From contig JAQTNZ010000194.1 in the NCBI GenBank assembly GCA_028713595.1, positions 1 to 5,719 of the forward strand: a DNA stretch of 5,719 bases. Reading direction: 5' to 3'. The first letter of the stretch is position 1. Each line of letters begins with the position of its first letter. Below the pieces are notes generated by a model. That model did no database searches and was not told the origin of the DNA. It saw only the letters and a list, made by a program, of their open reading frames with translations. Positions 1 to 5,719 of this stretch are shown here, in pieces. Both the position numbers and the translations under genes were made by a program. This DNA is from Methylovulum sp. Its GTDB lineage: Bacteria; Pseudomonadota; Gammaproteobacteria; Methylococcales; Methylomonadaceae.

Positions 1-84
1 GCCAAACAGCTCTTTGACTTCGATGGCGCAGCGCAAGTGCGCGTAATGGATGGGATTGAACGTCCCGCCGAGCACACCGATCAT
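1..84 (-). CDS. nadD: Nicotinate-nucleotide adenylyltransferase, N-terminal fragment (cut by window edge)
   Basis: This is the first 28 codons of NadD, which adenylates nicotinate mononucleotide with ATP to give deamido-NAD in cytoplasmic NAD synthesis. The translation begins [18 protein letters not shown], the family's N-terminal phosphate-binding signature: a beta strand, GGTFNP, then the HxGH-type motif. The motif reads HYAH here, with Ala in place of the usual Gly; I believe this variant occurs in some NadD proteins, but that is from memory. The ATG at 84-82 overlaps the proA TAA stop (86-84) by one base. No good Shine-Dalgarno sequence lies at normal spacing within the proA tail, so translation is probably coupled to proA. 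The rest of the gene lies to the left of the window. A generic nucleotidyltransferase such as CoaD would share the motif, but the sequence and the proA context favour NadD. Confidence 0.88.
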   Translation of the reverse strand, partial: MIGVLGGTFNPIHYAHLRCAIEVKELFG

Positions 85-1340
85 TATTGGCGGATATGCC
101 CGTCACCCAAAACGATGAACTTTAGCGAGGTCAGTCCTTTTAAACCTACGGGGCCACGCGCATGGAGCTTATCGGTGCTGATGCCGATTTCCGCGCCCAA
201 GCCGTATTCAAAACCATCGGCAAAACGGGTGGAGGCATTGACCATCACTGAACTGGAATCGACTTCGCGCAAGAAACGCCTGGCCAACGTGTAATCTTCG
301 GTGACGATGGCATCGGTATGTTGCGAGCTGTAGTGGTTGATATGCTCTATCGCTTGGTCTATGCCATCAACGATACGGATGGAGAGGATCGGTGCCAGAT
401 ATTCGGTGCGCCAGTCTTCTTCGGTGGCGCGTGTACAGTCGGGGATTAACGAGCAGGTTTTTAGGCAGCCGTGCAAGGCCACGCCTTTCGCCCGATAAAT
501 GTCCGCCAATAACGGCAAGACGCGGTGGGCGATGCTTTCGGCGACCAGCAAGGTTTCCATCGCGTTGCACACCCCGTAACGGTGGGTCTTGGCGTTGTCG
601 GCAATAGCCACGGCCTTGTCAATGTCGGCTTTGTCGTCAATATAAACATGGCAAATCCCGTCCAGATGCTTGATGACCGGCAAGGTCGCTTCTTTAGAGA
701 TGCGCTCAATCAGGCTTTTGCCGCCGCGTGGGACGATAATGTCAACATAGCCGTTCAGGGTAATCAGCTCGCCGACAGCGGCACGGTCGGCGGTGGCGAC
801 GATTTGCACGGCGGTGCCGGGCAGTTCGGCCGCTTCCAAACCTTGGCTGATACAGGCGGCAATCGCCCGGTTGGAATGTATCGCTTCCGAGCCGCCGCGC
901 AAGATGCAGGCGTTGCCCGATTTCAGGCACAACGCGGCGGCATCGACGGTCACATTGGGGCGTGATTCGTAAATGATGCCAATCACCCCTAAAGGCACGC
1001 GCATTTGCCCGACTTGTATGCCGCTAGGGCGGTAGCTTAATTCGGTGATCTCCCCGACCGGATCAGGCAGGGCGGCGACTTGTTTTAAGCCTTCAATCAT
1101 GGCGTTGATGGCTTTGGGCGTTAACGCCAGCCGCTCCAACGCCGCCGCATCCAAGCCGTTAGTCATCCCTGCCGCCAGATCCTTTTGGTTTTCGGCGCTT
1201 AACAGCTCGCGGTTTTGGTCAATCATGCGGGCTATTTCCAGCAAGGCGTGGTTTTTTTTGCCTGATTCTGTCCGGCCCAGTTCTCGTCCGGCTTGCTTGG
1301 CGTTACGGCCCAGCGTTTGCATATAGTCTTTAATATCCAT
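84..1340 (-). CDS. proA: Glutamate-5-semialdehyde dehydrogenase (gamma-glutamyl phosphate reductase)
   Basis: ProA catalyses the second step of proline synthesis in the cytoplasm: NADPH-dependent reduction of L-glutamate 5-phosphate to glutamate-5-semialdehyde, which cyclises to pyrroline-5-carboxylate. The protein has 418 residues, the usual family length (about 417 in E. coli), and appears complete. Visible landmarks are [16 protein letters not shown] (116-131), [11 protein letters not shown] (140-150), VPRGGKSLI (204-212), the catalytic cysteine Cys258 in [13 protein letters not shown] (254-266), and the C-terminal [13 protein letters not shown] (393-405). It belongs to the aldehyde dehydrogenase superfamily. 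The ATG at 1340 is the only possible start: an in-frame TAA lies 12 codons upstream, with no ATG, GTG or TTG between. A weak GGTG ribosome site sits 5-6 bases before it, and a TATAAT box lies at 1378-1373. The partner kinase proB is not in the window. nadD follows with a one-base overlap. Confidence 0.98.
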   Translation of the reverse strand: MDIKDYMQTLGRNAKQAGRELGRTESGKKNHALLEIARMIDQNRELLSAENQKDLAAGMTNGLDAAALERLALTPKAINAMIEGLKQVAALPDPVGEITELSYRPSGIQVGQMRVPLGVIGIIYESRPNVTVDAAALCLKSGNACILRGGSEAIHSNRAIAACISQGLEAAELPGTAVQIVATADRAAVGELITLNGYVDIIVPRGGKSLIERISKEATLPVIKHLDGICHVYIDDKADIDKAVAIADNAKTHRYGVCNAMETLLVAESIAHRVLPLLADIYRAKGVALHGCLKTCSLIPDCTRATEEDWRTEYLAPILSIRIVDGIDQAIEHINHYSSQHTDAIVTEDYTLARRFLREVDSSSVMVNASTRFADGFEYGLGAEIGISTDKLHARGPVGLKGLTSLKFIVLGDGHIRQ

Positions 1341-1372
1341 TTTTTCACCAACGGGTTGGAGGTTAACTGATG

Positions 1373-1402
1373 ATTATAACGGCTAATGCCCTGCATTAAC
1401 AG
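1373..1402 (-). promoter_or_regulatory. Candidate sigma70-type promoter of proA-nadD
   Basis: On the minus strand there is a perfect TATAAT at 1378-1373. The best -35 at acceptable spacing is CTGTTA at 1402-1397, which matches the TTGACA consensus at only 3 of 6 positions with an 18-base spacer. Transcription would start near 1366 and give a leader of about 25 bases before the proA ATG. The good -10 with a poor -35, plus the palindromes lying across the -35 and spacer, is the pattern of a regulated promoter. That reading is inferred. Confidence 0.5.
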
Positions 1403-1407
1403 GGCAT
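1384..1407. promoter_or_regulatory. Nested palindromes over the proA promoter, candidate operator
   Basis: Two perfect inverted repeats overlap here. The first is ATGCCCTG (1386-1393) with CAGGGCAT (1400-1407) around a 6-base centre. The second is TAATGC (1384-1389) with GCATTA (1393-1398) around CCT. They share bases, so they cannot form as hairpins together. An imperfect outer arm, GGCTAA (1381-1386) against TTAAGCC (1415-1421), flanks them. They lie upstream of the predicted proA start site and across its weak -35, so a DNA-binding repressor or activator site is more likely than an RNA structure. No T-tract follows on either strand, which argues against a terminator. The cognate regulator is unknown. 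Confidence 0.45.
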
Positions 1408-1481
1408 GTGTCGGTTAAGCCACTGATTTTGCATTTTTAAATGGTATGGCATCACCTGTAACGCCTAACTTGGTAGGTTAT

Positions 1482-1511
1482 TTCTCAATTGTCGTTTATT
1501 TGTAATAGAAT
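1482..1511 (+). promoter_or_regulatory. Weak candidate promoter for the membrane-protein gene
   Basis: TTCTCA (1482-1487, 4 of 6 to the -35 consensus) and TAGAAT (1506-1511, 5 of 6 to the -10 consensus) are separated by 18 bases. If used, the transcript would begin near 1518 and carry a leader of about 175 bases with a GC-rich segment and a small dyad. A start within the A/T-rich block at 1661-1680 is an alternative, but no good -35 precedes it. Confidence 0.25.
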
Positions 1512-1695
1512 AAAAGGGTTTTTGTTGTTTGTACGGCCTTGCAGCGCTTTTGCACCAAAGGGGCGGCCACCAAACGTTTTACAAACCATAGAACAATCGG
1601 AAAGGCGTGTGCCGTTGTTCCGGCCGAACCGGCCATAGCGGCGGTTGCTTGGAGTAACTGTATGTAAATAATAATAAATAAAGAGGTTATGTGTT

Positions 1696-2481
1696 ATGTG
1701 TTGGAGTGGAGAAGCGTCAGGCATTTTAGCTGCCGTAGGTCTGGGCACCGCCGTGTATGTCGCGGCTAAAGGGGAATCTAAAGAGCTGTGGATTCCGCTG
1801 ACTTATTTTGCCTTAATGGAATTGTTACAGGCGTTCACTTACGTCTATATTGATTTGTGTGATAACCCGAACAATCAGATACTCACCCTGTTTGGCTATC
1901 TGCATGTCGCCTTCCAGCCGTTTTTTGTCAATATGGTGGCGATGTATTTTATCCCCAAGGCGGTCAAATTAAAGATCCGCACCACCGTCTACACCATTTG
2001 CGCGATAGGATCGTTGGCGATGCTGGTAAAAATGTACCCTTTCGTATGGGCAGGCACCTGTAATGTCGGTATCGAGGGCTTTTGTGGGCCGGAAGTGTGC
2101 TCCACCCACGGGGCTTGGCATATTGCTTGGCACATGCCATTAAATGGCCTGTTATCCCACCCGATTACTTGGCTGTTCGATTTCCAATGGGGCTTGCACG
2201 CCCTCACCTATATTCTGGTTGGTTTTTGCTTGCCGGTGATTTACGGCTCTTGGCGGTTTGTCGCCTTCCATTATGTGATCGGCCCGTGGATTTCTGACAT
2301 CACCACCAATGACCCTAATGAATACGCCGCAGTGTGGTGCCTGTTCTCAATTGCCCTGTGCGTGTCGGTGATAAAAACCCCGATCAGAAAACATCTGCAT
2401 GTAAAAAATTGGCTGTTTTATCACAAAGCAATCCATGATACTTTGGAAACTGGCGTATCATCCGCTAAGCCATTGCGCTAG
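1696..2481 (+). CDS. Multi-pass membrane protein of unknown function (MCWS-type N terminus)
   Basis: I do not recognise an experimentally characterised family. The 261-residue product begins MCWSGEASG and resembles, from memory only, membrane families of unknown function that also start MCWS (DUF5765 or DUF6629 type). About seven hydrophobic segments are visible, near residues 7-25, 33-52, 64-86, 96-116, 147-163, 168-192 and 210-227, followed by a basic His-rich tail (RKHLHVK, 231-237). Polar residues inside membrane segments include Glu42, Gln45, His70 and Gln74. A loop at about 120-150 carries Cys122, Cys130, Cys135, His138 and the pair WHIAWH (141-146), which could bind a metal or haem or form disulphides. 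There is no signal peptide distinct from the first helix. The ATG at 1696 follows an AGAGG ribosome site at 1682-1686; another ATG at 1689 is out of frame. The gene stands alone, 114 bases before pntAA and divergent from proA. Confidence 0.85.
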   Translation: MCWSGEASGILAAVGLGTAVYVAAKGESKELWIPLTYFALMELLQAFTYVYIDLCDNPNNQILTLFGYLHVAFQPFFVNMVAMYFIPKAVKLKIRTTVYTICAIGSLAMLVKMYPFVWAGTCNVGIEGFCGPEVCSTHGAWHIAWHMPLNGLLSHPITWLFDFQWGLHALTYILVGFCLPVIYGSWRFVAFHYVIGPWISDITTNDPNEYAAVWCLFSIALCVSVIKTPIRKHLHVKNWLFYHKAIHDTLETGVSSAKPLR

Positions 2482-2501
2482 TTGCCCCACAGACGGTTTT
2501 T

Positions 2502-2531
2502 TTGATTGATAAGCCGCCGTTAATCTTTTAT
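2502..2531 (+). promoter_or_regulatory. Weak candidate promoter for pntAA-pntAB
   Basis: TTGATT (2502-2507, 4 of 6) and TTTTAT (2526-2531, 4 of 6) are 18 bases apart in the 114-base gap before pntAA. A start near 2538 would place the leader hairpin at the very 5' end of the message. A nearer TTGACT at 2566-2571 is a better -35 box, but its -10 would fall on the pntAA ribosome site, so it is unlikely to drive this gene. No terminator is visible after the upstream membrane-protein gene, so read-through is also possible. Confidence 0.3.
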
Positions 2532-2534
2532 GCC

Positions 2535-2568
2535 CAGGGCCAAAGCCTTATCCAACCTTTTGGCCTTG
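2535..2568 (+). promoter_or_regulatory. Stem-loop in the pntAA leader
   Basis: CAGGGCCAAA (2535-2544) pairs with TTTGGCCTTG (2559-2568) over ten positions in RNA, with one G-U pair and a 14-base loop. No T-run follows, so it is not an intrinsic terminator. It ends 17 bases before the AGGAG ribosome site. It could stabilise the message, act as a regulator site at the DNA level, or be chance. Confidence 0.4.
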
Positions 2569-2595
2569 ACTTAAACACTACCCACAGGAGACTGT

Positions 2596-4140
2596 ATGAA
2601 GATCGGTATACCTAAAGAAATCCACCGTGGTGAAAAGCGGGTCGCCACCACCCCCGAAGCCGCCGCCCAAATTATGCAGCTAGGCTTTACCGTCGCCATA
2701 GAAAGCGGGGCGGGGTTGGCGGCCAATATTGCCGATGCCGCCTATGAAGCTGTCGGCGTTGAGGTTGTTGACACGCCAACGCTTTGGCAAAGCGCCGACA
2801 TTATTATGAAAGTCAGGGCCCCGGAACGCCGCCCAAAGCTAGGGTTGGATGAACTGTCTTTATTACGCGAAGGCCAAACGTTAATCAGCTTTATCTGGCC
2901 TGCGCAAAATGAAGGGCTAATGAAGTTCTTGGCCGAAAAAAACACCACTGTCCTGGCTATGGACAGCGTGCCACGCATGTCCCGCGCCCAAAAAATGGAC
3001 GCGCTCAGTTCCATGGCCAATATTGCCGGTTATCGCGCCATTATTGAAGCGGCCCAGCATTTTGGGCGGTTTTTCACCGGCCAAATTACAGCGGCGGGGA
3101 AAATCCCGCCCGCCAAAGTGTTGGTCATCGGCGCAGGTGTGGCCGGTTTGGCGGCCATCGGTGCGGCTAAAGGCATGGGGGCCATCGTCCGGGCTTTCGA
3201 TACCCGCCCGGAAGTGAAAGAGCAAATCGAAAGCATGGATGCCGAGTTCTTGATGCTCGATTTTAAGGAAGAAGGGTCAGGGGTGGGGGGGTATGCCAAA
3301 ACCATGTCACCCGAATTTATTGCCGCCGAAATGGCCTTGTTTGCCGAACAGGCCAAAGAAGTCGATATTATCGTCACCACCGCGCTGATTCCGGGCAAAC
3401 CCGCCCCCAAGCTGATTACCACCGAGATGGTGCAATCGATGAAACCCGGCAGTGTGATTGTCGATTTGGCGGCGGAACAAGGCGGCAACTGCGCATTGAC
3501 CGAAGCCGGCAAGGTGGTGGTCGCCCACGATGTCACCATTATCGGTTACACCAACTTGCCCAGCCGTCTTGCCAACCAATCCAGCCAATTGTATGCGACC
3601 AATTTGCGGCATTTGCTGACCGAATTGTGCCCAGGCAAAAACGGTGTCCTTAACGTCAATATGGATGATGAAGTGATACGCGGGGCCACAGTCATTAAGG
3701 AAGGCAAGATCACTTGGCCGCCGCCCCCGCCTAAATTGTCCGCCGCCCCAGCTGCAAAACCCGCCGAGGTTGCGGCGGTCATCGCTAAAGAACCCGAAAA
3801 ACCTTCAGTCATCAAACAATTGTTGCCGCTCATCATAGCCGGTGGGGCTTTGTTTGGCATTGGCGCGGTCGCCCCCGAATCGTTTATGACCCACTTTACC
3901 GTCTTTGTCTTGGCGTGTTTCCTGGGTTATCAGGTGATCTGGAATGTCTCGCCTTCGCTGCACACGCCGTTAATGAGCGTCACCAACGCCATCAGCGGCA
4001 TTATCGTCATTGGCGCGATTGTGCAGGTATCTTCGGCCACTGTCGGTTTGCTGGCAGGGTTGGCGATACTGATTGCCTCCATCAACATCGCGGGCGGCTT
4101 TTTGGTCACGCGCCGCATGTTAGACATGTTCAGAAAATAA
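2596..4140 (+). CDS. pntAA: Proton-translocating NAD(P)+ transhydrogenase, alpha subunit
   Basis: The alpha subunit of the inner-membrane transhydrogenase carries the NAD(H)-binding domain I and part of the membrane domain II. With PntAB it couples inward proton flow to hydride transfer from NADH to NADP+. Its 514 residues match the E. coli-type subunit (about 510), not the split three-gene form. Domain I spans about 1-375, with the RQD loop (Arg127, Gln132, Asp135 in [10 protein letters not shown]), the dinucleotide fold [18 protein letters not shown] (179-196), FDTRPEV (201-207), the mobile loop around GGYAK (231-235), [13 protein letters not shown] (262-274) and YTNLPSRL (318-325). A Pro/Ala/Lys-rich linker (375-404) leads to about four membrane segments (408-425, 430-450, 463-480, 483-503) and RRMLDMFRK at the end. 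The ATG is set by AGGAG at 2586-2590. pntAB follows after 13 bases. A G-tract cluster lies at 3274-3291. Confidence 0.97.
   Translation: MKIGIPKEIHRGEKRVATTPEAAAQIMQLGFTVAIESGAGLAANIADAAYEAVGVEVVDTPTLWQSADIIMKVRAPERRPKLGLDELSLLREGQTLISFIWPAQNEGLMKFLAEKNTTVLAMDSVPRMSRAQKMDALSSMANIAGYRAIIEAAQHFGRFFTGQITAAGKIPPAKVLVIGAGVAGLAAIGAAKGMGAIVRAFDTRPEVKEQIESMDAEFLMLDFKEEGSGVGGYAKTMSPEFIAAEMALFAEQAKEVDIIVTTALIPGKPAPKLITTEMVQSMKPGSVIVDLAAEQGGNCALTEAGKVVVAHDVTIIGYTNLPSRLANQSSQLYATNLRHLLTELCPGKNGVLNVNMDDEVIRGATVIKEGKITWPPPPPKLSAAPAAKPAEVAAVIAKEPEKPSVIKQLLPLIIAGGALFGIGAVAPESFMTHFTVFVLACFLGYQVIWNVSPSLHTPLMSVTNAISGIIVIGAIVQVSSATVGLLAGLAILIASINIAGGFLVTRRMLDMFRK
3274..3291 (+). other. G-tract cluster with quadruplex potential inside pntAA
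   Basis: The coding strand reads GGG-TCA-GGGG-T-GGGGGGG, enough for four G3 tracts with loops of 3, 1 and 1 bases. It encodes Gly227-Ser-Gly-Val-Gly-Gly232, next to the NAD-domain mobile loop. Three glycines use GGG although GGC and GGT dominate elsewhere in the gene. The seven-G run (3285-3291) is also a possible slippage site. The reading frame is intact. Confidence 0.45.
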
Positions 4141-4153
4141 GCGGAGTAGCGAA

Positions 4154-5584
4154 ATGTCCCATAGTTTAGTCACAATGTCCTACATTATTGCCGCTATCTT
4201 GTTCATTCTGAGCTTGAGCGGTTTAAGCAACCAAGAAACGGCCCGGCGCGGCAACTACTACGGCATGGCGGGTATGGTCATTGCCATTGTCGCCACCGCC
4301 TTAAGCGGGGCCGTGAGCGGGGCCGCCTATCCTATCTTAATCGTCGCCGTGTTGATTGGCGGCACGATAGGCGCAATACTGGCCTCTAGGGTCGCCATGA
4401 CCCAAATGCCGGAATTGGTCGCCATCATGCACAGCCTGGTCGGTATGGCGGCGGTGCTGGTCGGTTTTGCCAATTTTATGGACAATGCCAGCGGCTTGGC
4501 CGGCGTGGAAAAAACCATCCACGAAATTGAAATTTATATCGGCATCCTTATTGGCGCGATAACCTTTTCCGGTTCAGTGATCGCCTTTTGTAAATTGAGC
4601 GAAAAAATCAGCGGCAAACCGCTATTACTGCCTGGTCGCCATTGGTTTAACCTGACGTTATTGATTGCCGTGTGCGTATTGGGTGTCCAGTTCCTGCAAC
4701 AAGCAGAGAATGGCGGCGGCAACTTGCCGATGTTATTTCTCGACCATAACGGTGCCTTGCCCTTATTGATTATGACCGTGATTGCCCTGGTTTTTGGTGT
4801 GCACATGGTCATGGCGATAGGTGGCGCGGATATGCCCGTGGTGGTGTCCATGCTTAACAGCTATTCCGGCTGGGCGGCGGCGGCCACCGGCTTTATGTTG
4901 AGCAACGATTTGCTGATCGTGACCGGCGCGTTGGTCGGCAGCAGCGGGGCGATTTTGAGCTATATCATGTGCCACGCCATGAACCGTAACTTTATCAGCG
5001 TCATCGCGGGTGGTTTTGGTACGGCTTCGGGCGGTGAAGCGGCGGTGATCGAAGGCGAAGTGCAACCGATAGATGCCGATGAAACCGCGCAACTGTTGCT
5101 GGCGGCAAAAAACATCATGATTATCCCCGGCTACGGCATGGCGGTGGCGCAAGCCCAGCACACCGTGTATGAAATCACCAAGTTCTTGCGCGAAAAAGGC
5201 AAGAAAGTGCGCTTTGGCATCCATCCCGTTGCCGGACGTATGCCAGGACACATGAACGTGTTGCTGGCTGAAGCCAAAGTGCCTTATGACATCGTTTTTG
5301 AAATGGAAGAGATCAACGATGATTTTGCCAATGTCGATGTCTCCATCGTCATCGGTGCCAATGACATCGTCAACCCTTCCGCCTTGGATGACCCTAACAG
5401 CCCGATAGCCGGTATGCCCGTGCTGGAATGCTGGCACGGCAAAACCACCATCGTCCTTAAACGCAGCATGGCCTCCGGTTATGCGGGCGTGGGCAACCCG
5501 CTGTTTGTCTTGGAAAACACCCGTATGTTGTTTGGTGATGCCAATGCGAGCATGCAGGCGGTTTTAAAGGCCTTAAAAGGCTGA
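4154..5584 (+). CDS. pntAB: Proton-translocating NAD(P)+ transhydrogenase, beta subunit
   Basis: The beta subunit (PntB) supplies most of the proton channel and the NADP(H)-binding domain III of the transhydrogenase. The protein has 476 residues against about 462 in E. coli. The N terminus, [17 protein letters not shown], aligns with the remembered E. coli start and supports the ATG at 4154, which follows GGAG at 4143-4146. Membrane helices fill about 1-285. They carry the proton-relay His93 ([14 protein letters not shown]. coli His91), Asp226 in GGADMP and Asn235 in SMLNSYSG. Domain III follows, with [10 protein letters not shown] (327-336), [12 protein letters not shown] (357-368), EINDDF (386-391), [10 protein letters not shown] (399-408), LKRSM (435-439) and GYAG (443-446). 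The extra length is mostly an insertion of about 11 residues in the loop at 182-200. A terminator follows 12 bases after the stop. All key residues are present, so the enzyme should be active. Confidence 0.97.
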   Translation: MSHSLVTMSYIIAAILFILSLSGLSNQETARRGNYYGMAGMVIAIVATALSGAVSGAAYPILIVAVLIGGTIGAILASRVAMTQMPELVAIMHSLVGMAAVLVGFANFMDNASGLAGVEKTIHEIEIYIGILIGAITFSGSVIAFCKLSEKISGKPLLLPGRHWFNLTLLIAVCVLGVQFLQQAENGGGNLPMLFLDHNGALPLLIMTVIALVFGVHMVMAIGGADMPVVVSMLNSYSGWAAAATGFMLSNDLLIVTGALVGSSGAILSYIMCHAMNRNFISVIAGGFGTASGGEAAVIEGEVQPIDADETAQLLLAAKNIMIIPGYGMAVAQAQHTVYEITKFLREKGKKVRFGIHPVAGRMPGHMNVLLAEAKVPYDIVFEMEEINDDFANVDVSIVIGANDIVNPSALDDPNSPIAGMPVLECWHGKTTIVLKRSMASGYAGVGNPLFVLENTRMLFGDANASMQAVLKALKG

Positions 5585-5596
5585 TTGTACTTTAAT

Positions 5597-5634
5597 AAGG
5601 CCCGGCGGGTTTTTAAACCGCCGGGCTTTGTTTT
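5597..5634 (+). terminator. Intrinsic terminator of the pnt operon
   Basis: GCCCGGCGG (5600-5608) pairs perfectly with CCGCCGGGC (5618-5626) around a 9-base loop, and the stem extends outward with one G-U and two A-U pairs (5597-5599 with 5627-5629). TTTGTTTT follows at 5627-5634. This is a standard rho-independent terminator, 12 bases past the pntAB stop. On the opposite strand the stem is followed by CCTTATT, a weaker T-tract, so it may serve convergent transcription too. Confidence 0.92.
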
Positions 5635-5719
5635 ACCTCGCCCTAACCCTATCCACCCGTGTTTGGGCGCACGGACGGCGCGTAAAGCCACGATAATGTT
5701 CCGCCCAGATGGCAATACC
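5633..5719 (-). CDS. Possible 3' end of a convergent gene (uncertain)
   Basis: One minus-strand frame is open from the window edge for 28 codons, reading GIAIWAEHYRGFTRRP and then an Arg-rich tail ending VRAR, and stops at a TAA (5635-5633) inside the terminator's T-tract. I recognise no family in it. Another minus-strand frame (MPSGRNIIVALRAV and onward) and one plus-strand frame are also open here, so coding cannot be decided from so short a piece. The stretch CGCCCTAACCCTATCCACCC (5639-5658) also resembles the dispersed intergenic repeats of some bacteria, so this could be non-coding repeat sequence. Confidence 0.2.
   Translation of the reverse strand, partial: GIAIWAEHYRGFTRRPCAQTRVDRVRAR

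Larger units (their letters stand above)
1341..1695. other. Divergent intergenic region between proA and the membrane-protein gene
   Basis: This 355-base stretch has no convincing gene. Its left end holds the proA ribosome site, the -10 box and the nested palindromes. The middle (about 1480-1511) is AT-rich and contains a possible rightward promoter. At 1600-1645 it becomes GC-rich, with a short dyad GGCCG-AAC-CGGCC at 1622-1634. Arms GTTTGTA (1527-1533) and TACAAAC (1580-1586) form a distant 7-base inverted repeat with 46 bases between. The last 35 bases before the rightward ATG are an A/T run (TATGTAAATAATAATAAATA, 1661-1680). An 87-codon minus-strand frame spans 1485-1748, but its translation has no recognisable domain and it overlaps the start of the better-supported gene. 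The rightward leader is unusually long if transcription starts near 1518. Confidence 0.6.

Noticed and set aside
525..965. 146-codon plus-strand frame opposite proA
   Set aside because: Antisense shadow of a certain gene, Gly/Asp-rich low-information translation, no domain.
1386..1407. Palindrome as a transcription terminator
   Set aside because: No T-run on either strand and it lies upstream of the proA promoter rather than after a gene.
1622..1634. GGCCG-AAC-CGGCC dyad as an intrinsic terminator or riboswitch
   Set aside because: Only five base pairs, no T-tract, and no surrounding conserved riboswitch core that I recognise.
1485..1748. 87-codon minus-strand frame in the intergenic region
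   Set aside because: Overlaps the start of the membrane-protein gene, no domain, composition uneven, no convincing ribosome site.
2493..2520. Possible terminator after the membrane-protein gene (T7 run at 2497-2503)
   Set aside because: No stem precedes the T-run; the only pairing, ACGG with CCGT, encloses the T-run rather than preceding it.
3030..3539. 169-codon minus-strand frame opposite pntAA
   Set aside because: Antisense shadow in a well-supported gene; Ser/Thr/Ala-rich with no motif.
4763..5437. 224-codon minus-strand frame opposite pntAB
   Set aside because: Antisense shadow; the His- and Arg-rich translation is the mirror of pntAB codon usage, with no ribosome site or recognisable motif.

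Overview
The window reads as ordinary bacterial chromosome of moderate GC, most likely from a gammaproteobacterium. A methanotroph-like (Methylococcales) origin is possible, but that is an impression from gene content and codon style and cannot be settled from this sequence. The basis is a two-subunit, E. coli-type proton-translocating transhydrogenase (PntAA/PntAB) that aligns closely with the remembered E. coli proteins, and a proA-nadD gene order of the kind seen in gammaproteobacteria.

Layout. On the minus strand, proA (84-1340) runs leftward into the first 28 codons of nadD (1-84, cut by the window edge). The two share one base in a TAATG junction. A 355-base divergent intergenic region (1341-1695) holds a strong -10 box for proA, an overlapping pair of palindromes that looks like an operator, and the leader of the rightward gene. 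On the plus strand come an orphan multi-pass membrane protein of unknown function (1696-2481), then pntAA (2596-4140) and pntAB (4154-5584), an operon with a 13-base gap. A clear intrinsic terminator closes the operon (5597-5634). The last ~85 bases may carry the 3' end of a convergent gene, but this is uncertain.

How the genes relate. PntAA/PntAB uses the proton-motive force to move hydride from NADH to NADP+. ProA consumes NADPH in proline synthesis, and NadD makes the dinucleotide precursor of NAD(P). The window is therefore loosely themed on pyridine nucleotides, but the proA-nadD unit and the pnt operon are divergent and need not be co-regulated. The membrane protein between them has no recognised role.

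No strong case for an undescribed multi-gene system was found: no CRISPR array, insertion sequence, tRNA, rRNA or defence-like cluster is visible. The items most worth a second look are the orphan MCWS membrane protein with its Cys/His-rich loop, the nested palindromes at the proA promoter, a hairpin in the pntAA leader, and a G-tract cluster with quadruplex potential inside pntAA.
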